The notes under the pieces were generated by a model, which searched no databases, was not told where the DNA came from, and saw only the letters and a program-made list of their open reading frames with translations. DNA of 64,000 bases. It comes from Ostrinia nubilalis. Taxonomy: Eukaryota > Arthropoda > Insecta > Lepidoptera > Crambidae. The stretch covers positions 5,091,501 through 5,155,500 of the forward strand of contig NC_087093.1 of NCBI RefSeq assembly GCF_963855985.1, written 5' to 3'. A program made the position numbers and the translations under genes. Positions 43,771 through 54,590 of this stretch are shown in pieces (the first letter of the stretch is position 1; the number at the start of each line of letters is the position of its first letter).

Positions 43771-44700
43771 TAAGGGAGCAAAATAGCTGCTCTGTCACCC
43801 TATGCCTTTCTACGTTAATTGCCAGTTTATTACACGCTCAAAATGAATGCATTCATCACGTTATAGTGGCGTGATTCATGCGCCCCAACAATATATTGTC
43901 CGATATTGTTGCCACGTTGTCGCCATTGTGTGCTATGCGATGGCGTCCCTTGATTGGATGTCGTAATTACAACCTATGGCATTATGACGCTGATATTGTA
44001 ACCAGTTAATCAAGCCAGATTTCTAGTATGATAGCTTTGCGATGATGATGTGGTTAATGTGTCAGATTGTACATGACAAAACAATACGCTCACATCACGT
44101 TAAATAGGGAAAATTGTAAAGCCTGTTTGCTGTAGACTGTAGGTAGCTATTTTAAATAGATCTTTATTCTGTTAAAGTGACTAATCTTTAACCGTTTTCT
44201 AATAAGCTTGGCTTTATACTTCTTAATTTAATCTATTTTTTTGTCAGGAAATGCATTAAATTGATGGTCGGTTCAGGACATAAGCACTCTACTTACTAAT
44301 AGAATTTTTTATACCAAAACGAGATAGCTCTTGGCCTGCACTTAATCTCATGGAAGATCCACTATCATCTCAAGCAATTCAATAAAGAGTTAAATAAAGG
44401 CAGTTAAATAGATACGTGTGCTTTTTGTTTTCTCATCTCATGAATAAAAAATTAAAAAAACAGGAGCTAAGTAGGTACCTGTTACCGTAATACGAAATAA
44501 TTGTTTTCATAATTGCGGTTTCGGTAATCGGTGGTGGGCATGGTAAGCCGGCTGACAGCTGGTGCGGGCATTACGCGCGTCAGCTAACGATCCCAATATG
44601 CGTCGGGTTCGACGTCATTTAGCTGCATCACTGTTTTATACAGGGTGGCGCTGCCTGTGTAGTGCACATAGTCCTGGGGTTGGATGCTGATTGTCTATGT
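43771..44700. other. non-coding DNA
   Basis: No gene is seen. The segment 43850-44010 contains short self-complementary stretches (acaatatattgt) but no clear element ends. 44530-44680 is GC-richer. Confidence 0.45.
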
Positions 44701-44880
44701 TATAGATCTAGCGCATAACTCAGCCAGTGAGTGAGGTATGGAAGCGGCAATGGAGGGTGTTTTTTGTTAAGTGAAATGACAGCGAGATTTTCAGATTTGT
44801 ATGCTCTGACACGTCAAAATCACCCCTCCTGTGCCGATCCCATTCCTCAGGCACTCACTGAGTTAAGCGCTAGAACTATA
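44701..44880. mobile_element. MITE family E
   Basis: Ends TATAGATCTAGCGCATAACT and, on the right complement, TATAGTTCTAGCGCTTAACT are inverted and continue into cagtgagtg. Total 180 bp, non-coding. Confidence 0.7.
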
Positions 44881-45773
44881 GTACGCGTAGTCCAGTGACT
44901 ATAAAGCCAGCTACGATTGCCGATTCTAATTTCAATCACATAATATTTTTCTAATGTCTTTAACATTTGTACCAAATTGACACTTAAGTACTGCACACAT
45001 TATCGGGACGGCATCAGCATGGTATAAGGTATTTTTAGGTAACGAATAATTATGTGCCTTTAAAGAATATAGTTTGTCCCATATAGTACATAATGAAGTA
45101 AACTACTTAAGTTTGAGGTTAAATACAGATGGATAATTTAATTTATAACAAACTTGTTTTCCTAGGGGGTAAACATCGATATTCTTCATGTAACAAACAG
45201 CCAATAAACTTATTTGTCTTTTTGATATCATAATGTCTCAATAATATTTACTTTAAGCAATACACGCAACGTTGCCGTACTTAATGCCCATCACCCTGTA
45301 TCAATGACTATACTCTGCCTATCTCCATTTATTGCGTCGAATATTTGATTCCGTGCCCGTTGTTAGTAACTGAATAGCGGCAATAGATTCGGGGTGGAAG
45401 CGCCATCAGTGTAGCAATGGAATGAAACGTTCTGTGAAACAATCACTAATTCTGACACATTCGGCAGTTACTAGTGTGAAGTCTTGTTATTTTGTGATAC
45501 TTAGCGCATCCTTCCTTATGCTTAGCGCTCCTATACTTTGGGGAACTACCATATTGCATGTTGACAAAATAAATATCTGAAAATTACATAAGTATTTTGG
45601 AATACCAATTGCCAATACAGCAAATTACTTGCAAAAGGTAATGCTTAGATAAAAAGTGCCATACGAGTATCAATAGAATAAAATATGTACATTACATATC
45701 TAAACACAGTGTATCATTATTTTACACAGTAACGTAGTAGTAGTAGGTAAAGAGAATAATTAATTTGACAGAA
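44881..45773. other. non-coding AT-rich DNA
   Basis: No supported features. Confidence 0.5.
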
Positions 45774-45925
45774 TGACGCCCGTATTCACAAACGATGTTT
45801 GCTTAAGTGAAGCAGCAAATCGAACGCATAGCGTTGATTAGAGCTCTGTGATTGGTTCGTGTATGACCCTGTGCGTCCACGCGCCCTGTGAGATCTCATA
45901 GTAATGTTTGTGAATACGGGCGTCA
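45774..45925. mobile_element. MITE family B, copy 3 (best preserved)
   Basis: The ends TGACGCCCGTATTCACAAAC are perfect inverted repeats on both sides. The copies at 12128-12263 and 43386-43527 are related. I could not define a target duplication. Confidence 0.8.
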
Positions 45926-47311
45926 GTTCCGCAAAATAAACTACACCTCGCTGCGGGTTTCCTTGCTTCCTACGTGTGTCACAAAAATAGAAACTGCAAA
46001 TCGCTAAAATGCAATCGTCAGGCGGTTTTGAACCCAACAATGCTACCGCCCACGTGCTGAGCGACTAATTTCCTGGTGTCTGTCCACTGAAGCTTTCACA
46101 CGTTATTTCCAACAACTGACGTTTGCTGTGATTCACTTTAGGTAACCTTTGATATTTATTTTAGACACAGGTAAAATCTATTACTGGGGATGGGGAATGG
46201 ATTAATTCAATTGTTATTAGACGTCAATACCTAAAGAACCGTTTGAGGTATATTTATGAAATTTGAAGCTGATGTTTATCTTGCAAGTCTCAACACATGA
46301 GCCAAATTTGAAGTGTTAATGCACAGTACTTTTTGAGTGATGAGGAGTCAAAAGTGGCTCCAATTAGTTCATCTAAATGTACGCACGATGCAGTCCCCTC
46401 CCTGGAACTAGGCTTAACATGCTCCCGCATGTCTATAATGTTTGCTTAATGTTGATTTAGTCGATTTTCTCTTGATGGGAACATGTAAGACAAAATTAAA
46501 ATTTCCAATATTACAGCCCAAGTAGCAACAGATTATCTTCATAAGGCATTGAAGATATCTTGAAGGCTAGTAGCCTAATTCTAGCCGTTGTCTTGGCCAA
46601 GACAATAGTCGCACTCAAGAAATCTTGAAGTTATGCCCCAAGACAATGGTAAGCAAAAAAGGGCACAATCCTTTGGAAATCACTGAAGGTTCGGACAAAC
46701 CAACGCGTGCAGCGATGGCGATGGCGATGGCGACCACTGCGCGTGCAAAAGTTGTTTCACACTGCCGCGACCGCGATGGCGATCACTGCGCGTGCAGGTT
46801 GTCACTGTCACCACAACTGTCACGCATATTGTCACTTTCGCTTATTGTCAATCACGCCTATTCGGCAAAATGGAAACTGAATTAAATGATATGTTTGAAG
46901 CTTTTGATGCAATTGAGACAGTGGAAACCCTTTTTCACTCAAGTTTATTCAGGCGGCCATATATTATAGAATGAGACAGGATTACATGCGGTATAGGTAG
47001 CCTTGTTACTCATAACCAAGCTATATTTCTGGCTTCGTTTGTAGTCCCTAGAGCCCTAACAATATCTTTTAATTAGATTTAAAGAAAGGTTTGATAGGAA
47101 GGAGGACTGCACTAAGGCTTTCTTGGCCTCAGTGGGGGAAATGAAACACAACGCGGACGGTTGATATCTGGTTTATTACTGTTATGCTATTGCTATATAC
47201 AAGATTTACATAATGTACACAATTCAATTCCAGTCCAATGTGCCGTCGGTGTAGAGTGCCTACAGTGCACGTTCGTTCAGGGTTCATGGGCCAGTCGGCT
47301 AGCATGTTGTA
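45926..47311. other. non-coding DNA with a GATGGC-rich repeat
   Basis: 46688-46830 has ccaacgcgtgcagcgatggc and repeats of gatggc, and it resembles 59620-59815 in inverted orientation, perhaps one more dispersed element. 46505-46640 has local inverted pairs (cttgaaggctag). No gene is supported. Confidence 0.5.
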
Positions 47312-47321
47312 GGTCGCGGTC
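47312..47321. repeat. 10-bp target duplication, left
   Basis: GGTCGCGGTC is repeated exactly at 50146-50155, which bounds the fold-back element. Confidence 0.85.
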
Positions 47322-47673
47322 ATGGACCTATAAAAAAAGTCGGACGGATTCTCATCAACAAAATACTGTGACATTAGGATACACCAGCTTGCCTGTACGT
47401 ACAGGCCGGCACGCACACATTCACACCCTGATACACCACTTCGAGTGCAAACTTCACACAGTTGACACCATGGACCTATAAAAAAAGGCGGACGGAACTC
47501 GCGCTACAACAAAACTGTGACACAAAATTTAGGGATGCCATGTTAGCCAAAACATTTTACCCATTTATTATAAGAAAAACATAGATCGGCAGATGTTACT
47601 TGGAAATGTAGACAGAATTATTCCGTGCCATTTTAAAAGGATGAAAGGTGAATGCGTTGAGGTAGGCGCGAAA

Positions 47674-49048
47674 TTTTCAATGTTCAAATTTTCTTACATT
47701 GTTTGCAAGTCAGTGTGTCAGGGTATGTACATACATAATGTTGATCAAAAATAATTCACGCAGTTGCAAATTACGAATCTTGTGTACATTATAATCATAA
47801 TCTTATGCATCATCAATATATTATTATTATCTCTGATAGATTTTTTTTAACATACAACCTGACACTGACTTGCAATCAATGTAAGAAAATTTGAATTTCG
47901 CAGTTCCACATTTTTGGGAAGGATCAAATTTGCCTATGAAAATATATCCCATTAAAACACAATTATTATGATAAATTATTTTATTTCCATATGCGTAATA
48001 AATAACTAAAAAGTCCTAAAATTATTATTAATTTCCCATATTTCGAGTAATTTTCCCACGTAAATAACTGAGAACACTGGTCTTTGACGTATTATTTTTT
48101 CGAGTGAATGACGTTTGATTTCAATTAATTTCAATATTTTAATGTCGGGAAATAAGTGATTGGATTATTATTTTGCCTGTGAAATGTGATTCCTTAATTT
48201 TTGTTTGTTCGAACAGAACAGTTTTTACAAAATTTCATCACACAAGACATGTCGTATTCGTATTGTTTTTTCGCTGCTTAAATGTGTCAACTGTGTGAAG
48301 TTTGCACTCGAAGTGGTGTATCAGGGTGTGAATGTGTGCGTGCCGGCCTGTACGTACAGGCAAGCTGGTGTATCCTAATGTCACAGTATTTTGTTGATGA
48401 GAATCCGTCCGACTTTTTTTATAGGTCCATGGTTGACACATTTATGCAGCGAAAAAACAACACGAATACGACATGTCTTGTGTGATGAAATTGTGTAAAA
48501 ACCGTTCTGTTCGAACAAACAAAAATTAAGGAATCACATTTCACAGGCAAAATAATAATCCAATCACTTATTTCCCGATATTAAAATATTGAAATTAATT
48601 GAAATCAAACGTCATTCACTCGAAAAAATAATACGTCAAAGACCAGTGTTCTCAGTTATTTACGTGGGAAAATTACCCGAAATATGGAAAAATAATAATA
48701 ATTTTAGGACTTTTTAGTTATTTATTACGCATACTATGGAAATAAAATAATTTATCATAATAATTGTGTTTTAATGGGATATATTTTCATAGGCAAATTT
48801 GATCCTTCCCAAAAATGTGGAACTGCGAAATTCAAATTTTCTTACATTGATTGCAAGTCAGTGTCAGGTTGTATGTTAAAAAAAATCTATCAGAGATAAT
48901 AATAATATATTGATGATGCATATGATTATGATTATAATGTACACAAGATTCGTAATTTGTAACTGCGTGAATCATTTTTGATCAACATTATGTACATACC
49001 CTGACACACTGACTTGCAAACAATGTAAGAAAATTTGAACATTGAAAA
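47674..49048. repeat. 1.37-kb near-perfect palindrome
   Basis: The arms 47674-48287 and about 48437-49048 are inverted complements with only a few differences. The outer ends are ttttcaatgttcaaattttc and its complement. The centre (about 48288-48436) is an inverted copy of 47322-47469. It was apparently inserted in the outer element's arm: the outer sequence reads gtaggcgcgaaa on one side and ggatgatgggca on the other, and both are contiguous in the right arm's complement. Confidence 0.85.
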
Positions 49049-49916
49049 GGATGATGGGCATATTGGGCGTTAAACCAACAGAAACAAAAAGTATACTAAA
49101 TTAAAGCTTAATACTAGTACTTCATTTCATATTAAGACAACAATCCTGAAATACGCGGGGATACGGAGATAGAGGTCGTTGAATATGCAAAGTTTCCATA
49201 GTATTTCACATCACATTAGGGTAATAAAAATAGTATTAGGTCAATTAGATTGCTTTTATCGATCATATTGAGAGTATTGTATCATATCTTACTATCGATT
49301 CTATCGATTTAGTAAGTATGTATACCGAATAAATCATAATCGATTATTCGATTGCAACAATCGATTATATTGCTGAAAATAAGGAATTGTATTAACAATC
49401 AAATGATAGTAATGATGGTAATCAATAAAATCGATTAATCGAATTGTTAATCGATAAATCGTTATTTGGCAATATATATCGATTGATAATTAATCGATCC
49501 GTGATCGATTATGCGACAACACTACAACTTAACTGGTAGAAATCCCATTGAAACATGACTGTGTTCATGTCATTTCTCTAAATGGTACCTAGGTATGGTC
49601 CTACACTTATAATGTAGAACATGGTTTAAATATACCATTTGTTGGCCCCACTCCTGAACTGTTGGACATAATAAGGGTTAAATAACTTAATGTATTTAAA
49701 ATGTAAGTAGATAAGTATATTAATTAATAATATTTTTTGTTTGCGCAATAAAGCACCTATTACTATTACACATTATGTCAATTTCCAAGCAAACCCGGGA
49801 GTTTTTGGTAGTTATTTATATGAAAATATATTTCTGATATTAAGTACTAACAAATAATAGTAGTTACATTTCTGTTGGTTTTACGCCCAGATTCCATAGA
49901 AAAGTGCCCATCATCC
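49049..49916. other. loop of the fold-back element with ATCGAT cluster
   Basis: Between the palindrome and the right arm there is AT-rich DNA with about ten ATCGAT motifs at 49255-49510. No ORF. Confidence 0.7.
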
Positions 49917-50145
49917 TTTCGCGCCTACCTCAACGCCTTTCATCCTTTTAAAATGGCACGGAATAATTCTGTCTACATTTCCAAGTAACATCTGCCGATC
50001 TATGTTTTTCTTAAAATAAATGTGTAAAATGTTTTGGCTAACATGGCATCCCTAAATTCACTCACACAATAGACAAACGCCAAAATTTTGCGTCACAGTT
50101 TTGTTGTAGCACGAGTTTCGTCCGCCTTTTTTTATAGGTCCATGG

Positions 50146-50155
50146 TCGCGGTCGA
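50146..50155. repeat. 10-bp target duplication, right
   Basis: GGTCGCGGTC, exact copy of 47312-47321. Confidence 0.85.
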
Positions 50156-50330
50156 TGCTGACGTGCTCGTACAGTATCCTTGTGGGCAAGTAAGATTATA
50201 ACCAATTCATCTTTTTCCTTGAGGGAAAAAATTTGCCTACATTACCTTTTACCATTGTCGTTATTATCGTTAAATCGCACAAAACTACACAGAACTCAAC
50301 ACAACATCTATCAAAATCAATTTTCATTTT

Positions 50331-50343
50331 CATTTTTGGTGCA
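50331..50343. repeat. 13-bp LINE target duplication, left
   Basis: CATTTTTGGTGCA is repeated exactly at 57618-57630, which bounds the LINE. Confidence 0.88.
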
Positions 50344-50498
50344 TTTTTTTTTTTTTTTAAACAGATTTAACGGCTTCGGATAGTATCCTTACGGCCAATT
50401 CTTTAGTGAGATATTTCTTTCTTTGTATTTTCATTCATGAGTACTTTCCGAGTGTTTTCAATGGATTTCTGTTCTTCTGTATCTTAGTTGAAATGTCT

Positions 50499-53400
50499 TC
50501 ATAAATTTATATGTGTATTTATAATGTACTGGTAAATATGTGGGTACGTCTTTTCATTCGCTAGTATGGATGGCAAGAGGCGGGGAATATTTTCATCTTC
50601 TTGATAGATCTTCAGTAAGCCATCCACTAGCAGAAGCCTTTCCAAATTAAAGGCTGGGCACTGAAGAATAAGATGGTCTAAGTCTGCCGCATCTGTCTGG
50701 CAAAATTCACATTTATCTGTAGTGACCATTTTAATCCGTTTAAGGTGGGTTGGAAATTTTGCGTGTCCAAGTCGTAAGCGATTCATTGTAGTGATGAAAC
50801 TTCTTGAGGTAGAACTTTGCGACTTGAAGTACCATGGTTTTCTTGGAAGTTTCTGTTGTATTTGTCCATACCATTTTCCTTTGATTAATTTAGTGATATT
50901 CCACTCTTCGTGCCAATTATCGAACATACGAGTTTTCAAGATGGAGTCATAGTCTGAGATGGGTACAGGGGGCGCTGGATACCGTGAATCGCCACTATAT
51001 GGACTTTCTATCTTCATCAATCTGTCCACTATTTCATTGCCAGTAATCCCAGAATGCGAGGGGACCCACATAAACTCTATTTGCTTGGAATCATTATTCA
51101 ATATTATTTCCCTTATTTTCGTTATGTAGATGTTGGTCTTGTAATGAATATGAGTGTTTTGAAGACAAGTGAGGACACTCAAGGAGTCGGTAACAATCAA
51201 GAAAGTATTCTCATCTCTTATTCCTCCAATATATTGCAATGCAGTATATATTGCATAGGCTTCCGCTGTGAAAATTGATGCGTTCTTATCAAGTGTAAAA
51301 CATCTCCCAAACTTAACTCTTGAATCATAATACGCTGCTTTAGTGTTTTCCTCAGTTTTAGAACCGTCTGTGTATATCTTCCGATGCCGAACCTTTTCGC
51401 TATTTACAAATTGGACAAACTCATAGTTGTTATTAACTTTCTTCAAGCAAACCATTGGTATCTTAGTCTGAATTTCTAATGTACTTAGATCCCAATTTAC
51501 CCTATGGTCTATGCATTTACAAATTTCTTTTAGTTCGTTTAAATGCTCACATTGCAAAAGACAATTGTTGTCATACAAATTAAAGTACATTTTATTACTT
51601 AAAATCTTAACATAAAACTTTTCTGTTAAATATCTAAGTCTAACTAAGATTGGTGGAATCCCGGACTCTATTTCTAAGGAATTTATTGGAGTTGAACAAA
51701 AGGCTCCAGTTATAATTCTTAATCCCTTGTTTTGAATGACTTCTAGTTTACGATACAAAAAAATACTTAGATATCTCCCATAAACAATAAGTCCATAGTC
51801 ATAATGAGATCTAACTATTGCCTTAAAGACCATATTTAAAATTTTTGGATCCATTCCCCACGTAACACTTGCTAAATGTCTCATGATATTTACAGTTTTT
51901 TGCATTTTATCTACAATTTTAAGCACATGAGAATGAAAAATTAATTGAGAGTCAAAAATAATACCTAAAAATCTCTTTTCTTCCACTAATTGAATATTTA
52001 CAGAATTATATACAATATTTACATGGTCACGAGACTGAGAATCATTTTTCTTAGTGAATATCATGGCCGAGCTTTTAGTGGGATTTACATCTAGTTTCAA
52101 CTTAATATTATAATACAAATATAATTGACGTAAAGCTTCATTAATAGTAAATTCGGCAAGTGATAAATTTCTATTAGTAGTGTACAACACAATATCATCT
52201 GCATATTGCAAAACCGATAATCTAGGAACTGAAATAAACCTATGTATTTGAGATGTGTACAGCAAGTAAATCAAGGGTGATAAGGTGGCCCCCTGAGGAA
52301 CCCCTTTATAAACTAATTTTGGACCATGAAGGACATTGTTGAACTTTAAATAAACGGTACGCGAATAAAAAAAATCAAAAATCCATTTGCACACTTTACC
52401 TGGGATATTAAAGCTATGTAGAATCTCAACAAGGGTTAAAAGATTGACGTTATCAAACGCTCCACTCACATCTAAGAAGGTACTTAATAAATAGCTGTGA
52501 TCACAAAAAGATTCTTGAATATCACCTGTGAACTTTACAAGACTATCTAATGTAGAACGGCCTTTACGAAACCCAAATTGATCGTGAGGAATAATCAATC
52601 TAGATTCGACAAAAAGTTCTAATCTAGTCTTTATCATATTTTCAAAAATTTTCCCTACACAAGAAGATAAAGAAATAGGTCTGTAAGAATCAGCATATTT
52701 AGGATCCTTATCCGGTTTGAGAATAGGAACTACAGCGATAGTTTTCCATGGCTTTGGTATTAAGCCAGCAGACCACAAATTGTTGAAAATATTAAGCAAA
52801 ATTAATTTAGCTGAAGGGTCTAAGCGTTTAATCAAAATATACGGAATATCGTCAAGTCCTGGAGAAGTGTCTTTTTTAGAATTCAAAGAAAAATTAAACT
52901 CTGTTTCAGAAAAAAGTGAATTTAAATGAATATTAAAATCATTAAATGCAAATAAATTGTTGAGGTGGTCAGTATCTACAGAATCATGATTAGGAGCTAT
53001 TCTATCAATAAAATCTTGTAAAAATTCTTCATCTTTGCTATCAGGCTTTGAAGCTTTTCTATTAAAAACTTTAATGAACTTCCATATTTTGCTGATTGGT
53101 GTACAACGATCAAAGCTAGAACACAATTTTTTCCAACTGATTATCTTTTGTTCTTTAATAATCAATCTTTTAGATGCTTCAAGTTTTTTATAAATAATAT
53201 AATTTTCTATTGATGGATGGCGTCTATACATATGAAGAGCTAATTTAGTTTCCTTAACTGCGTTGGAACAAGTTTCATTCCACCATGGCATGGGCTTATA
53301 AACTTTGCGTCTATTATTGCTATCATAAGTGTGTAACGGTATAAAATCTTTTCTCAAAGTATTTAATAAATCGCAAAATTCTGCATAAGCAAAGAGCGGG

Positions 53401-54191
53401 TCTGGATAATCAAGAAGATGATTAAAAATCGTTCTAGACTTGATTGTATAGCCTAACCAGTTAGCTTTTTTGTAAATAAACTTTTCAAAACTACAGGAAT
53501 CTTGATATATTTCACAATCATAATTTAAGTTAACTAAAGTAGGAAAATGATAGCTACCTAGGGTATCCTCTGTATAAACCGACCACTCTGCTGAAGCTGC
53601 TAATGAAGGAGATACGAATGCAATGTCAATAGCTGATGCCGATTGATTGGGACGACTTAGCGTGGTAGGCTGACCATCGTTTAATATACACAAATTAATT
53701 TCATCAAGCATATCATAAATCTGAATACCTCTTGGCTTGTTTGTAGAGGACCCAAATGCTGTATGATGGGCATTGAAGTCGCCCATTACTAGAACTGGAG
53801 AAGGTAAAGAACTAATAATATTTTTTAAATTATTTACTGGAAAACGACCAGGACGTGGAGGACAATACGCACCCAAAACTGTTATTGGGCTATTACGATT
53901 TACTTTTACACTAATGGCTAATGTTTGGAGTCTATCAATACTTGCTGTAACAATTTCTGATGTTATAAGAGAGTTTTTACAAATAATGGCAACACCACCG
54001 TAACCAGTGTCACTGTCATTTCTAAATATTTTATAACCTCTAAATTTTACTGAATCTGATGATTTTAACCAAGTTTCATTGAGAATTAAAATATCAATAT
54101 TAAGTGTAATTAAAAGCTCACTTACGAAGGGAGTCTTAGGCTTAAGACTCTGAATATTGTGTTGAACAATAACTAAAGACTTATTATCCAT
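50499..54191 (-). CDS. LINE ORF2: endonuclease, reverse transcriptase, RNase H, CCHC
   Basis: The frame of 1230 codons is uninterrupted. The N-terminal APE-type endonuclease has QHNIQSL, NETWLKSSD and MGDFNAHHTAFGSS (residues 1-225). The reverse transcriptase follows, with DSYRPISLSSCVGKIFE, FLDVSGAFDNV, GVPQGATLSPLIY and the catalytic QYADDIVLY at about 662. RNase H has IYTDGSKTEE (about 940), FTAEAYAIY, VTDSLSVL and MWVPSHSGITGNE. A final CX2C...HX4C motif (CEFCQ...H...C) lies at about 1160. Endonuclease plus RNase H suggests the I/R1 side of the LINE tree. It nicks DNA and copies its RNA there. The ATG overlaps the end of ORF1 by eight bases. Confidence 0.92.
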   Translation of the reverse strand: MDNKSLVIVQHNIQSLKPKTPFVSELLITLNIDILILNETWLKSSDSVKFRGYKIFRNDSDTGYGGVAIICKNSLITSEIVTASIDRLQTLAISVKVNRNSPITVLGAYCPPRPGRFPVNNLKNIISSLPSPVLVMGDFNAHHTAFGSSTNKPRGIQIYDMLDEINLCILNDGQPTTLSRPNQSASAIDIAFVSPSLAASAEWSVYTEDTLGSYHFPTLVNLNYDCEIYQDSCSFEKFIYKKANWLGYTIKSRTIFNHLLDYPDPLFAYAEFCDLLNTLRKDFIPLHTYDSNNRRKVYKPMPWWNETCSNAVKETKLALHMYRRHPSIENYIIYKKLEASKRLIIKEQKIISWKKLCSSFDRCTPISKIWKFIKVFNRKASKPDSKDEEFLQDFIDRIAPNHDSVDTDHLNNLFAFNDFNIHLNSLFSETEFNFSLNSKKDTSPGLDDIPYILIKRLDPSAKLILLNIFNNLWSAGLIPKPWKTIAVVPILKPDKDPKYADSYRPISLSSCVGKIFENMIKTRLELFVESRLIIPHDQFGFRKGRSTLDSLVKFTGDIQESFCDHSYLLSTFLDVSGAFDNVNLLTLVEILHSFNIPGKVCKWIFDFFYSRTVYLKFNNVLHGPKLVYKGVPQGATLSPLIYLLYTSQIHRFISVPRLSVLQYADDIVLYTTNRNLSLAEFTINEALRQLYLYYNIKLKLDVNPTKSSAMIFTKKNDSQSRDHVNIVYNSVNIQLVEEKRFLGIIFDSQLIFHSHVLKIVDKMQKTVNIMRHLASVTWGMDPKILNMVFKAIVRSHYDYGLIVYGRYLSIFLYRKLEVIQNKGLRIITGAFCSTPINSLEIESGIPPILVRLRYLTEKFYVKILSNKMYFNLYDNNCLLQCEHLNELKEICKCIDHRVNWDLSTLEIQTKIPMVCLKKVNNNYEFVQFVNSEKVRHRKIYTDGSKTEENTKAAYYDSRVKFGRCFTLDKNASIFTAEAYAIYTALQYIGGIRDENTFLIVTDSLSVLTCLQNTHIHYKTNIYITKIREIILNNDSKQIEFMWVPSHSGITGNEIVDRLMKIESPYSGDSRYPAPPVPISDYDSILKTRMFDNWHEEWNITKLIKGKWYGQIQQKLPRKPWYFKSQSSTSRSFITTMNRLRLGHAKFPTHLKRIKMVTTDKCEFCQTDAADLDHLILQCPAFNLERLLLVDGLLKIYQEDENIPRLLPSILANEKTYPHIYQYIINTHINL

Positions 54192-54588
54192 TTTGAGAAA
54201 CTTTCTTTAAAAACATTTCTTTGATATTAGATGAATTAATTGGCAAGCTGTTTTCTTTGTCACAAAAAGTTAATAAAGTATCAACAATAGCTTTAATAAT
54301 TAGATCATTATTGATAACATCAGTCAACAAGTTTTTATTTCTAATTTCTTTAGTGTCTTTAACATTTTGTTGTTGAGGTCGGGAACCTACTGCTTTGGCA
54401 AAAGATTTGTTTAGAGTTGGGAAGAAAGAACCCAAAGTAGTTTTGTTCATTATTTTATATTTGTTTTCTTCAATTTTCTGTTGTTTAACTGGACAAATCC
54501 TTGCCACAGCAATATGCTCGCCTTTACAATTGACACATAGAGGTTTGTTTGCGTTAGTACATTCTTTATATGAGTGAGGTTGTGAACA
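54184..54588 (-). pseudogene. LINE ORF1, 3' part
   Basis: ORF1 encodes the RNA-binding nucleocapsid-like protein. This part carries the rest of the second zinc knuckle (CSQPHSYKEC) and a third cysteine motif (CVNCKGEHIAVARIC), then a Lys/Asn-rich tail. Its stop overlaps the ORF2 start (ATGGATAA). It is separated from its 5' part by the 2230-bp element. Confidence 0.8.
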
Positions 54589-54590
54589 TA

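Larger units (their letters stand above)
47322..50145. mobile_element. nested fold-back element, Mutator-like by target duplication
   Basis: Both ends read ATGGACCTATAAAAAAAG inward, and the element is flanked by the 10-bp repeat GGTCGCGGTC. The right arm (49917-50145) matches 47470-47671 in inverted orientation. A 148-bp segment (47322-47469) precedes the second left terminus. A separate palindrome (47674-49048) is inserted in the left arm. No transposase is seen. A 9-11 bp duplication and long inverted ends fit Mutator-like fold-back elements. Confidence 0.8.

Noticed and set aside
47161..48485. ORFs sharing the same peptide at both ends of the fold-back element
   Set aside because: They are readings of the duplicated 148-bp segment in opposite orientations, without coding features.
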